From positions 30,494-52,877 of the forward strand of contig FR882120.1 of the NCBI GenBank assembly GCA_000435635.1: a stretch of DNA of 22,384 nt. The letters are read 5' to 3'. Positions 15,502 through 22,384 of the stretch are shown here, piece after piece (position 1 is the first letter of the stretch; every line of letters begins with the position of its first letter). The notes beneath the pieces were generated by a model. The model did not search any database, was not told the origin of the DNA, and saw only the letters and a list, made by a program, of their open reading frames with translations. The translations under genes and the position numbers were made by a program. The stretch comes from Prevotella sp. CAG:1320. GTDB taxonomy: Bacteria > Bacteroidota > Bacteroidia > Bacteroidales > Bacteroidaceae.

Positions 15502-16536
15502 TTAGAAGCGGGTGACAAACTCTATCACGAACTTGTCTTTTTCCGAGGTCTTGGCCAAAGCGTCCTCGTGATAGAAATACTTCTCGTAGTTGATACGTAT
15601 GTCGCTCACGAAAGGCTTGGCCAGGCTGATGGTTACGCCACCCGTGATACGATTGCGCTTGTAGTCGTTGATAATCAGCTCTCCCTCCTCGTTTTCCTCT
15701 CCGTCCAGATAGCGCATGCCATCCGAATGGTCGGTCATGAAGTCGTATCTGATTAGGGGAGATATTTTCGTGATGAGGCTGCGGCGTATGGGGATGTCGT
15801 AGCTAACGAAACTATCGAAAGCGTGCACGTCTTTGAAAGCGTTGTGGCTATAGTGTTTGTATAAGTATTCCACCTCCGCGATGAAACCGCCTTTATGGTA
15901 AGTCAGGCCCCCGTCATACATCATGATGGTCGCATGGTCGGGCTTGATTTTTTGCGCGCTCATCACGACATTCAGGCCTATGGGCAACAAGAACTGGGCT
16001 TTGGCGGAGAAGTTGACGCTATTGGTCCAGAAGTCCTTTTGCTCTGTCAAGCCAGAGCCGTTGAACACGCCTGCCTCCAAGATGATGGGGAAGCCAACGT
16101 GCCATTGGTAGGCTATCTCCGCGCCCACGTCACGCACATTGCCAACTTGCTTTGCGATGAAAGAGCGATTGGCGAAGTACTGCTCGTGTGGAGAGCGATG
16201 CGCGTCAATGGTGAAGGGCACTCGCTTCTGGCCTATGGTGAATTGGAAACCTTTCCAAGGCTTCAGGCGGGTATAGGCATCCAACATCTTGATTTTGCCT
16301 TCATCGCACAAGTCTATCTCCGCCTTGTAACTTACGATGGATGTCAGGTTGCCAGTAAGGCTCACACGAGCTGTGCGGACCTCAAACCTGCCTTCGCCCT
16401 CACTGGTCTGGTATTCATATTTACCCCTCAACGTGCCGTGCAGTTGAGGAGTCCTGTCTACTTTGTCAGAATCCTGCGCTTGGATTTGGTAGCCAAAGCA
16501 CAGGAATAAACACGCTAAAAACAATTGTCTTGCCAT
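15502..16536 (-). CDS. phosphate-selective porin O/P-like outer-membrane protein
   Basis: A 344-aa outer-membrane beta-barrel channel, likely for phosphate or polyphosphate. A signal peptide (residues 1-20, ending YQIQA) is followed by alternating amphipathic strands. The typical OprO/P features are GTLRGKYEY, FEVRTARVSLTG, the SYKAEIDLCDEGKIKMLDAYTRLKPWKGFQFTIGQ-type segment and VGNVRDVGAEIAY. The chain ends in a terminal phenylalanine (VTRF), the signal for barrel insertion. It is shorter than Pseudomonas OprP (about 430 aa). It lies upstream of the PhoB/PhoR-like genes on the same strand (82-bp gap), so the three may be co-transcribed. Its promoter carries Pho-type heptamers (16577-16605). 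Confidence 0.88.
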   Translation of the reverse strand: MARQLFLACLFLCFGYQIQAQDSDKVDRTPQLHGTLRGKYEYQTSEGEGRFEVRTARVSLTGNLTSIVSYKAEIDLCDEGKIKMLDAYTRLKPWKGFQFTIGQKRVPFTIDAHRSPHEQYFANRSFIAKQVGNVRDVGAEIAYQWHVGFPIILEAGVFNGSGLTEQKDFWTNSVNFSAKAQFLLPIGLNVVMSAQKIKPDHATIMMYDGGLTYHKGGFIAEVEYLYKHYSHNAFKDVHAFDSFVSYDIPIRRSLITKISPLIRYDFMTDHSDGMRYLDGEENEEGELIINDYKRNRITGGVTISLAKPFVSDIRINYEKYFYHEDALAKTSEKDKFVIEFVTRF

Positions 16537-16558
16537 GGGATGTTTTATGTTCCTGCCG

Positions 16559-16605
16559 CGAAGTAATCACTTCCATGTTTCTAAACAGCGACACAGATGT
16601 TACAA
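16559..16605 (-). promoter_or_regulatory. Pho-type promoter and operator of the porin gene
   Basis: The plus strand carries GTTTCTA (16577), GCGACAC (16588) and GTTACAA (16599), spaced 11 bp apart; read on the coding strand the last is TTGTAAC. The register ends 10 bp before a weak -7 element TTACTTCG (16566-16559). One heptamer is perfect and two match 4 of 7. The spacing is identical to that at the transporter promoter. Confidence 0.5.
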
Positions 16606-16633
16606 TTATATTTCATCATGCGAGATAGGCAAC

Positions 16634-16680
16634 TTTTAATGGTTTTGTAACCTCTTTTACGATGATTTTTCCTATCTTCG
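16634..16680 (+). promoter_or_regulatory. Pho-type promoter and operator of the LRR-ppk-ppx operon
   Basis: TTTTAAT (16634, 5 of 7), TTGTAAC (16645, perfect) and a degenerate third position (16656) lie in 11-bp register. They end 10 bp before the -7 element TATCTTCG (16673-16680). TTTG at 16644-16647 is 25 bp from the -7, too far for a normal -33. The leader is about 15-20 nt. It shares geometry with the porin and transporter promoters. Confidence 0.5.
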
Positions 16681-16700
16681 CGACATAAATATAATAGGTT

Positions 16701-17381
16701 ATGAAGGAGAGTAAAAAAGCGATTCTTGAGATCCTGAAGAAGAATCCCAAGAAAGAAAGTAAGTTTGACAACTTGGTGTTGAATCTCGCTTTGCAGAAGG
16801 TAGGAAGTGACAGTTTTGATTTTGACGGGGATTTGGTGCTGACGGCCGACAGGTCTCGCTTGGTGTATTGTCTCACCGACTTGGAGTGCGTAAGCGTCCC
16901 CGAAGGGGTAACGGTAATTGGGGAGATGGCTTTCAAACAGAAGAAAAACTTGCGGGAAGTGATTATCCCGGATACAGTCAGGGAGATAGAGAAAGACGCT
17001 TTCTTTGATTGTGACAATTTGGATAACGTGGTGATACCCGCTAGCGTCAACACCATCAAGGCCTACGCTTTCGCGGAGTGTGATAACCTGAAAACCATTA
17101 CCTTCAAAGGGTCTCCCAAGCATTTAGCCCGTAATATCTTTTCCGATTGCGATAGGCTACATAATATTATGGTGCCCGCCGGTTGCGCCAAGGCTTTTAT
17201 GAAAGCGCTTCATTTTATCAATGAAGATACGGATTTTCTCATTGTAGAGGAAGGCGGCGAAGGAGAAGCCAGCGTGAAGAAAATAGCCAAGGAAAGCAAG
17301 AAGGAAAGAAAGGACAAGGACAAGAAAGAAAAGAAAAAGGAACGTAAGGAACCGGTCTTGGAAGAAACCTCAACTAAATAA
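16701..17381 (+). CDS. BspA-type leucine-rich repeat protein, first gene of the polyphosphate operon
   Basis: A 226-aa protein with LRR_5 (BspA/treponemal) repeats at about residues 62-165, seen as SVPEGVTVIGEMAF, IIPDTVREIEKDAF and VIPASVNTIKAYAF. There is no signal peptide, unlike most BspA proteins, so it should stay in the cytoplasm. The N-terminus (1-45) is lysine-rich and helical. The tail (190-226) is almost entirely lysine and glutamate, with several KKE/KDKK blocks, and could bind an anion such as polyphosphate or be a flexible tether. It lies 21 bp upstream of ppk1 in the same operon under a Pho-type promoter. The repeats are seen; the link to polyphosphate is context-based inference. 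Confidence 0.85.
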   Translation: MKESKKAILEILKKNPKKESKFDNLVLNLALQKVGSDSFDFDGDLVLTADRSRLVYCLTDLECVSVPEGVTVIGEMAFKQKKNLREVIIPDTVREIEKDAFFDCDNLDNVVIPASVNTIKAYAFAECDNLKTITFKGSPKHLARNIFSDCDRLHNIMVPAGCAKAFMKALHFINEDTDFLIVEEGGEGEASVKKIAKESKKERKDKDKKEKKKERKEPVLEETSTK

Positions 17382-17402
17382 CCTTATTATTTATCAAACA
17401 AG

Positions 17403-19466
17403 ATGGGCAAAGAAGGGAAGAAAAAGGAAAACTATGTGGATCGCGACGTGAGTTGGATGTATTTCAACCATCGCATCCTGCAGGAAGGCAGGAAGGAGTA
17501 TGTGCCTTTACTGGAACGCTTGTCGTTCTTGGGCATTTATTCCAATAACCTTGACGAGTTTTTCCGGGTGCGAGTGGCATCGCTCAATCGCCTGTTGGCA
17601 AGGGATGGCATCACCAAGTCTATGCGCAACCAAATCAAGAAAAGCTTGAAGACCATCAACTTGCTCAACGAGACTTATAGCCAGGAGTATACAGAGGCCG
17701 TGCATCGGGTGCTGGGAGAGTTGGCGCTTCACAAGATAAGGATTGTCAATGAGATGCAACTCAATGAGGAACAAAAGAAATATCTCACCACCTTTTTCTA
17801 CGAGAAGCTCAACGGATCGGTGAATCCTATTTGGCTGTCGGAGATAAAAGATCTCTCCTCGCTAGAGGACAACCGTATCTACCTCTTGGTGGAGAAAAGC
17901 GGGAAAAGTGAGGGAGATAAACCTAAGTACGCCATCATCAAGGTTCCCGACAGGGTATATGGGCGTTGGCAGAAGATACCTTCCAGTGAGGGCTTCGATA
18001 ATATCATGTACCTGGACGACGTGGTGCGCTATTGCCTCCCCTTGATATTCATAGGCTTCAAGGAGAGCCAGTTCAGGGCTTTCTCCTTTAAGTTCACCAA
18101 GGATGCCGAGATGGATCTCGACACAGAGAATGAGTTTGAATATAGCACGGTGGAAAAGGTGGCCGCGGGCGTAGACAGTCGTCGTAGAGGGGAGGCGATA
18201 CGCCTGCTTTATGATAAAGCCATGCCCAAGGAAGCGCTCAAGAAGATAAAAGACCGCATATCCGCCACGGAATGGGACACTATGTTGGCCGGTGGCCGAT
18301 ACCAGAACCATAAAGACCTGATGTCTTTTCCCGCTTGTGGCCATGAGGAGCTCAGGTATCCCAAGTGGCCGCAAATCATGCCCCCTGAGTTCTTGAAGGT
18401 ACATGAAAGCGTGCTGGACCTCATCCGCCAACGCGACTTGTTTATCCATGTCCCCTACCATAGTTTTAACAGTTACATCCGCGTGCTGCAAGAAGCGGCC
18501 ATACGTCCAGAGGTAAAGGTCATCAAGACCACGCTCTATCGTCTGGCCAAGGATTCCAAGGTGGTGAAGGCACTTATCACCGCCGCCCGTAACGGGAAAG
18601 AAGTTACGGCCGTGGTAGAACTCCTGGCTCGCTTTGACGAGGAGAGTAATATCAAGTGGAGCAAGCGTATGCAGGAAGAGGGCGTCAACGTCATTTTCGG
18701 CGTGGAGGGATTGAAGATACATTCCAAGTTGCTTTACCTGGAGTCCAAGAAAGGCAATATCGCCTGCATAGGCACGGGCAACTTCCACGAGGGAAACGCC
18801 AAGATCTATACCGACTATATGATGATGACCGCACGTCCCCGCATTGTCAACGAGGTGGCCAAGGTGTTCAACTTTATAGACAGGCCTTTCTCGCAGGTAC
18901 GTTTCCAGGAGTTGATGGTATCTCCTAACTCCATGAAGTCGAGGATACTCCGCCTGTTGGATACAGAGATAAAGAATGCCCAGGCAGGCAAGGAGGCCTG
19001 GGTGAAAATCAAGATTAACCATATTACGGAGCCGGAAGTAGTCAACAAGCTCTACCACGCTTCCTGTGCGGGGGTCAAGATAGACATACTCATCAGGGGC
19101 AACTGCTCTTTGGTGCCAGGTATTCCAGGACTGAGCGAGAACATTCGGTGCGTGGGCATTATTGACAGATACCTGGAGCATTCCCGCGTCTTGATTTTCT
19201 GCAATGGCGGCAATCCACGCTATTATCTTGGCAGCGCGGACTGGATGCCTCGCAATCTGCTTAACCGCATAGAGGTGATGACTCCCGTATATGATGAGGC
19301 TTTGCGGGCAGACTTGCTACGCACCGTGGAATATGGTCTGAAAGATACTACCAACGCCCGTGTGGTAGACGGGAAAGGTACCAATGAGATACAGAAGGGG
19401 GAGTATTTCCGTTCGCAAGAAGAATTATACAAGGCATATTTAGCTGAAAACGAAAATGGGAACTAA
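17403..19466 (+). CDS. ppk: polyphosphate kinase 1
   Basis: A 687-aa enzyme that reversibly transfers the terminal phosphate of ATP to long-chain polyphosphate. The N-terminal domain starts RDVSWMYFNHRILQE and has SFLGIYSNNLDEFFRVRV. The catalytic domains contain VPYHSFNSYIRVL, the autophosphorylated histidine H440 in LKIHSKLLYLE, GTGNFHEGNAKIYTDY (457-472) and the second essential histidine H593 in DRYLEHSRVLIF. Length and motif order match PPK1 (E. coli 688 aa). It sits between the LRR gene and the exopolyphosphatase gene. Its last codons overlap the next start by 11 bp, so synthesis and breakdown enzymes are translationally coupled. Confidence 0.97.
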   Translation: MGKEGKKKENYVDRDVSWMYFNHRILQEGRKEYVPLLERLSFLGIYSNNLDEFFRVRVASLNRLLARDGITKSMRNQIKKSLKTINLLNETYSQEYTEAVHRVLGELALHKIRIVNEMQLNEEQKKYLTTFFYEKLNGSVNPIWLSEIKDLSSLEDNRIYLLVEKSGKSEGDKPKYAIIKVPDRVYGRWQKIPSSEGFDNIMYLDDVVRYCLPLIFIGFKESQFRAFSFKFTKDAEMDLDTENEFEYSTVEKVAAGVDSRRRGEAIRLLYDKAMPKEALKKIKDRISATEWDTMLAGGRYQNHKDLMSFPACGHEELRYPKWPQIMPPEFLKVHESVLDLIRQRDLFIHVPYHSFNSYIRVLQEAAIRPEVKVIKTTLYRLAKDSKVVKALITAARNGKEVTAVVELLARFDEESNIKWSKRMQEEGVNVIFGVEGLKIHSKLLYLESKKGNIACIGTGNFHEGNAKIYTDYMMMTARPRIVNEVAKVFNFIDRPFSQVRFQELMVSPNSMKSRILRLLDTEIKNAQAGKEAWVKIKINHITEPEVVNKLYHASCAGVKIDILIRGNCSLVPGIPGLSENIRCVGIIDRYLEHSRVLIFCNGGNPRYYLGSADWMPRNLLNRIEVMTPVYDEALRADLLRTVEYGLKDTTNARVVDGKGTNEIQKGEYFRSQEELYKAYLAENENGN

Positions 19467-20421
19467 GCAAGAAATGAAAGCCATTGACTTGACCCAAGGG
19501 CCAGTTAACTTGGCGGCTATAGACATTGGCTCAAATGGCGCTCGCTTGCTCATCAAGAAGTTTGACGAGCAAGCACCTGAAGGAGAACGCATCCAGAAAG
19601 TCATGTTCATCCGTGTACCTTTGCGTTTGGGTAAGGATGTATTCGCGCTCGACAAGGTGTCGAAGGAACGAGAGCGCATGATGCTCCACATGCTCAAGGG
19701 CTTCAAGCAGTTCATGAAGCTCAACCGCGTGGTGTGCTATCGGGCTTGCGCCACTTCTGCCATGCGCGATGCCGAGAATGGCAAAAAGGTATTGCGAAAG
19801 ATAGAGAAGGAAACGGGTATTGTCCTCGACATCATCAAGGGAGAGGAGGAAGCCCATCTGCTCTATAACAACTTGTTGGAAAAGACAGACAGCAACATGG
19901 GCAACTTCGCTTACATCGACGTGGGCGGAGGCTCTACCGAGGTCTCTCTTATCCACGATGGCCAGTTGGCCGAGAGCCACTCCTATAATATAGGTACGCT
20001 TCGTTGTTTGAGTGATAAAGTGAAACCTGAGACCATCAAGCAATTTGAGTCGGAATTGCGTGACTTCGCCGTGAAGTATGACAACATCAGGATTATAGGC
20101 TCTGGCGGTAATATCAACAGGCTTTACAAGCTCACCCATGACGGGAAAGGCAAGAAGCAACAACTCAGCGTGACAGATCTGCGCCACATGTACGAGATGC
20201 TAAAGCCCTTGAGCGTAGAAGAGCGCATTATCTCCTTCAATCTCAAGGAAGACCGGGCGGACGTGATTATTCCCGCCGCCGAGATTTTCCTCAAGGCAGC
20301 GGAGTTCTTGAAGTGCGATACTATCTTGGTGCCCAACATCTCCTTGGCGGACAGTATCGTGGATGGACTTTACCGCGACTTGAAAGAAAACCAGCAAGTA
20401 GCCCAGCCCGCTCTTGATTGA
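19456..20421 (+). CDS. ppx: exopolyphosphatase of the Ppx/GppA family
   Basis: A 321-aa ASKHA-fold phosphatase that releases phosphate from polyphosphate ends and may also cleave pppGpp. It shows AAIDIGSNGARLL (20-32, phosphate-1 loop), ACATSAMRDA (98-107), the catalytic glutamate in IKGEEEAHLLY (around E131), YIDVGGGSTEVSL (153-165, phosphate-2 loop) and IGSGGNINRL. It is the short two-domain form lacking the C-terminal HD-like domain of E. coli Ppx. The start at 19456 overlaps ppk by 11 bp; a second ATG at residue 7 would give a start just past the ppk stop. It is the last gene of the LRR-ppk-ppx operon. Ppx and GppA cannot be told apart by sequence, but the ppk neighbour favours exopolyphosphatase. 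Confidence 0.92.
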   Translation: MGTKQEMKAIDLTQGPVNLAAIDIGSNGARLLIKKFDEQAPEGERIQKVMFIRVPLRLGKDVFALDKVSKERERMMLHMLKGFKQFMKLNRVVCYRACATSAMRDAENGKKVLRKIEKETGIVLDIIKGEEEAHLLYNNLLEKTDSNMGNFAYIDVGGGSTEVSLIHDGQLAESHSYNIGTLRCLSDKVKPETIKQFESELRDFAVKYDNIRIIGSGGNINRLYKLTHDGKGKKQQLSVTDLRHMYEMLKPLSVEERIISFNLKEDRADVIIPAAEIFLKAAEFLKCDTILVPNISLADSIVDGLYRDLKENQQVAQPALD

Positions 20422-20440
20422 ATGGGGCAGAGAAACAAAA

Positions 20441-20484
20441 ATCCATCTTGCGTGTTGGGGAATGTCCCCATTCGCAAGATGGAT
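20441..20484 (+). terminator. probable terminator of the LRR-ppk-ppx operon
   Basis: ATCCATCTTGCG (20441-20452) and CGCAAGATGGAT (20473-20484) form a perfect 12-bp stem, with a small inner GGGGA/TCCCC hairpin. It lies 20 bp after the ppx stop. The U-run is poor (AATCTT), so termination strength is uncertain. Confidence 0.6.
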
Positions 20485-20578
20485 AATCTTATAATACCCG
20501 TTATTTATCCTACAGACACTCGTTGTAAGCTTCCGTTATCTTATCCCAGATGCGGCAATCAATGATTGATTTTATTTT

Positions 20579-20646
20579 ATAGGGAGCATAATTCAATGAA
20601 ATATGCACCCTATATAGTACATATTTTATTGAATTATGCTCCCTAT
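20579..20646. repeat. near-perfect inverted repeat with 27-bp arms
   Basis: The arms at 20579-20605 and 20620-20646 are complementary at 26 of 27 positions, leaving a 14-base centre. Each arm includes AGGGAGCATAATTCAAT or its complement. The right arm ends 14 bp before the -7 element of the ATPase gene and covers where its -33 would lie. It could be an operator, an attenuating hairpin or the end of a mobile element. Confidence 0.8.
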
Positions 20647-20660
20647 TCCATAATTTTAGC

Positions 20661-20668
20661 TATCTTTG
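20661..20668 (+). promoter_or_regulatory. -7 element of the ATPase gene
   Basis: TATCTTTG matches TAnnTTTG exactly and lies 19 bp before the ATG at 20688. The -33 region falls inside the inverted repeat and has no TTTG. Confidence 0.6.
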
Positions 20669-20687
20669 CGCTGAAAACGAAATCATC

Positions 20688-21962
20688 ATGGAAAAGAAAG
20701 TCATTCAAGAAATCATCTTGTGGCAACAAGATTTCATTCAAAACATAAAGTTGCAAAAACGCGACATAAAAATAGAACCTGCGGGAAACTACGTCCTCGT
20801 GGGGATGCGTCGTGCAGGAAAGACCTATATGCTTTACCAATATATCCAGCAATTGTTAAGTGAAGGGCATGACGTACATGAAATCTTGTTTGTCAATTTC
20901 GAGGATGAACGGATTACCGACATTAAAAAAGAAGACCTACACATTATTATTGACGCTTATCGTGAGCTGTTTGCACACGAACCGATAATTTTCCTCGATG
21001 AAATCCAAAACATTGACGGCTGGGAACATTTTGCCAGAAGGCTTGCCGATGAAGGTCGGCGTGTATTCATTACCGGCAGTAACGCGCACATGCTGAGCCG
21101 GGAGATAGCTTCCACGCTTGGTGGTCGGTTCCTAATCCAAGAGATTTGGCCTTTCGCTTTTTCCGAATACCTGCAATATAAAGGAGTCACACTTCAACCA
21201 CATTGGCATCTCACGTCTCAAAAAGCGGAAGTGATTCGTCTGCTTGGCGATTATTTTCAATTCGGCGGATTGGCCGAATCCTTTTCTTTTTCCGATAAGC
21301 GTCTTTGGCTTACGTCGCTTTACCAGAAAGTGCTTTATTCGGATATCATTATCCGGAAGGGCATCCGTAACGAACGGAGCATGACGCTCCTCATACGCAA
21401 ACTAGCCGACAGCGTCATGCAGCCCACGGCTGTAAAGCGGCTTCAAAATATCCTGCAAGGTGATGGCACTAAAATAAACCGCAATACCATATCCACCTAT
21501 TTGTCCTATTTAAAAGAAGCGTTTCTCTGCTTTTCCATATCAAACTTTACCGATGCCATCCCGCAACGGGAGGTGATGCGGAAACATTACTTCTATGACA
21601 ATGGCATTTTGAATCTTTTTCTTATCAACCCTGAAAGCAAGCTGCTTGAAAACCTTGTGGCCATCTATTTGCTGCGCACATACGGCGAAGGGGTATTTTA
21701 TTACAACCGGAATGTGGAAGTCGATTTTTATATACCTTCGGAGCAACTAGGCGTACAAGTATCATATAATATGATTGGTCAAGAAACCCGAGAACGTGAA
21801 ATCTCCGCTTTGGTCAAGCTGAATGCGTTCAAACCCTTAAAGCGTTCGATCATTATTACTTATAATGAGGAAGATGTCGTTGTGATGGGCAATCAGAGGA
21901 TCGAGATCATCCCGGTTTGGAGATGGATGCTGGAAGCGCATGAAGCTATTGAAAAGTTATAG
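20688..21962 (+). CDS. AAA_14/DUF4143-type ATPase
   Basis: A 424-aa P-loop ATPase of the family found in many copies in Bacteroidales genomes, with unsettled function. The Walker A motif GMRRAGKT (39-46), Walker B IIFLDE (100-105) and sensor ITGSN (128-132) are intact. The region around residues 150-240 matches the AAA_14 lid (PFAFSEYL, YFQFGGLAE). The C-terminal DUF4143 domain has VEVDFYI and then GVQVSYN, a restriction-endonuclease-like pair in which the usual E-x-K is replaced by Q-x-S, so catalysis is doubtful. The gene stands alone behind an unusual inverted repeat. Base composition is more AT-rich than in the ppk operon, consistent with acquisition by transfer. Confidence 0.9.
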   Translation: MEKKVIQEIILWQQDFIQNIKLQKRDIKIEPAGNYVLVGMRRAGKTYMLYQYIQQLLSEGHDVHEILFVNFEDERITDIKKEDLHIIIDAYRELFAHEPIIFLDEIQNIDGWEHFARRLADEGRRVFITGSNAHMLSREIASTLGGRFLIQEIWPFAFSEYLQYKGVTLQPHWHLTSQKAEVIRLLGDYFQFGGLAESFSFSDKRLWLTSLYQKVLYSDIIIRKGIRNERSMTLLIRKLADSVMQPTAVKRLQNILQGDGTKINRNTISTYLSYLKEAFLCFSISNFTDAIPQREVMRKHYFYDNGILNLFLINPESKLLENLVAIYLLRTYGEGVFYYNRNVEVDFYIPSEQLGVQVSYNMIGQETREREISALVKLNAFKPLKRSIIITYNEEDVVVMGNQRIEIIPVWRWMLEAHEAIEKL

Positions 21963-22265
21963 AGAGGCGTGACATATACAGCACCACGTCTCCAATTTGG
22001 GTATGCGTAAAAGCGTCACATGGCGATTGACGTGATGGCCTGGCCATATTTGAATGACATTGCGCATGGGAAACGCAAGCAGGCATAGACATGCGGGAAA
22101 TCACCCGAAGAGAAAAAGGGCTTCGAAGAAGTCCAGGATAGCTTAACCGCATGTGGAAAGCCTCAAGGAGGTTTCCCGCTTGCGGATGATAGCGTTTCCT
22201 ATACTCTACGCGGGGCCTCGAAGAGGTCCAACGCCAGCTCTAAGGCAAAGCATATTATAAACAAA
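21963..22265. other. gene-free stretch with hairpin repeats
   Basis: No believable reading frame is present. The stretch contains a 13-bp odd palindrome ATGGCCTGGCCAT (22035-22047) and three 17-nt hairpins of similar design at 22118, 22158 and 22213. There are also longer-range complements: GGAAACGC (22069) with GCGTTTCC (22192), and GCGGGAAA (22093) with TTTCCCGC (22172). No promoter was recognised on either strand. It may be a structured RNA or a decayed repeat element. Confidence 0.5.
22118..22229. repeat. three related 17-nt hairpins
   Basis: GGGCTTCGAAGAAGTCC (22118-22134), AAGCCTCAAGGAGGTTT (22158-22174) and GGGCCTCGAAGAGGTCC (22213-22229) each fold into a 7-bp stem with a three-base purine loop. 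All have a G-T wobble at the same stem position. Differences between copies are largely compensated on the other arm. Confidence 0.5.
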
Positions 22266-22315
22266 ACCACCTGACCCTACACCTTATATATATAATAGGT
22301 GTAAAGCCAGGTGGT
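22266..22315 (-). terminator. terminator of the gene cut by the right edge
   Basis: ACCACCTG (22266-22273) pairs with CAGGTGGT (22308-22315), and inside it TACACCT (22278-22284) pairs with AGGTGTA (22297-22303), around an AT-repeat loop. On the minus strand a TTTTGTTTATAAT tail follows. It sits about 40 bp after a double stop codon. Confidence 0.65.
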
Positions 22316-22355
22316 ATTCTATGGCGGATAAACTATACCGTGCTGTTGCCGCTTA

Positions 22356-22384
22356 TTACCTTCCCTTGTACATCTCCTCGTAGT
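22356..22384 (-). CDS. C-terminal end of an unidentified gene (cut by window edge)
   Basis: Reading leftward from the right edge, one frame gives the residues YEEMYKGR followed by TAA and, next to it outside these coordinates, a second TAA (22355-22353). A terminator-like hairpin follows, so this is probably the end of a minus-strand gene. Too little is visible to identify it. Confidence 0.4.

Noticed and set aside
16643..16647. TTTTG as a -33 element for the LRR-ppk-ppx operon
   Set aside because: It is 25 bases from the -7 element instead of the usual 19-21; it is better explained as part of the TTGTAAC site.
17862..19181. 439-codon minus-strand reading frame opposite ppk
   Set aside because: It is the shadow of an unmistakable polyphosphate kinase gene; no domain or promoter supports it.
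20579..20646. Invertible promoter flanked by inverted repeats, as in Bacteroides phase variation
   Set aside because: The centre is only 14 bases and holds no promoter, and the -7 element lies outside the repeat; known invertible segments are much longer.

Overview
This 22.4 kb window comes from a chromosome of the phylum Bacteroidota, most likely order Bacteroidales. The evidence is promoters of the Bacteroidetes type (TTTG, 19-20 bases, TAnnTTTG) rather than -35/-10 boxes, starts without strong Shine-Dalgarno sequences, a Bacteroidales-type sigma-54 N-terminus, a eukaryote-like NADP isocitrate dehydrogenase and BspA-type leucine-rich repeats. Species cannot be fixed by eye. No rRNA, tRNA, insertion sequence or CRISPR array was seen.

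Layout. 1-1364 (minus): an uncharacterised 215-aa protein coupled to rpoN (cut by the left edge) behind a good promoter. 1365-2031: no convincing gene, but a second perfect minus-strand promoter and several RNA-like hairpins suggest a roughly 400-nt non-coding transcript. 2032-3123 (plus): a membrane-anchored metallophosphoesterase. 3215-6663 (minus): a four-gene operon encoding a PD-(D/E)XK nuclease-like protein, an unknown 178-aa protein, an RNase J-like beta-CASP hydrolase and a soluble metallophosphoesterase, tightly packed behind one perfect promoter; this is the best candidate for an undescribed system. 6910-8230 (plus): a protein with an Imm26-like segment. 8231-8598: degenerate repeats and a strong terminator.

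The second half is largely a phosphate region: a PiT-type phosphate transporter with a PhoU-like C-terminal domain (8599-10848), icd, an OmpA-family lipoprotein, a PhoR/PhoB-like two-component pair (13299-15419), a phosphate-selective porin of the OprO/P type (15502-16536), and divergently a leucine-rich-repeat protein, ppk1 and a ppx/gppA exopolyphosphatase (16701-20421). The promoters of the transporter, the porin and the LRR-ppk-ppx operon each carry TTGTAAC heptamers in 11-bp register, with the register ending exactly 10 bp upstream of the -7 element. This is the geometry of a Pho box, so a PhoB-like regulon can be proposed: phosphate crosses the outer membrane through the porin and the inner membrane through the transporter, and is stored and released as polyphosphate by Ppk and Ppx.

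20422-22384: a 27-bp-arm inverted repeat in front of an AAA_14/DUF4143-type ATPase, then about 300 bp without a gene but with three similar 17-nt hairpins, and finally a terminator and the last codons of a minus-strand gene cut by the right edge.
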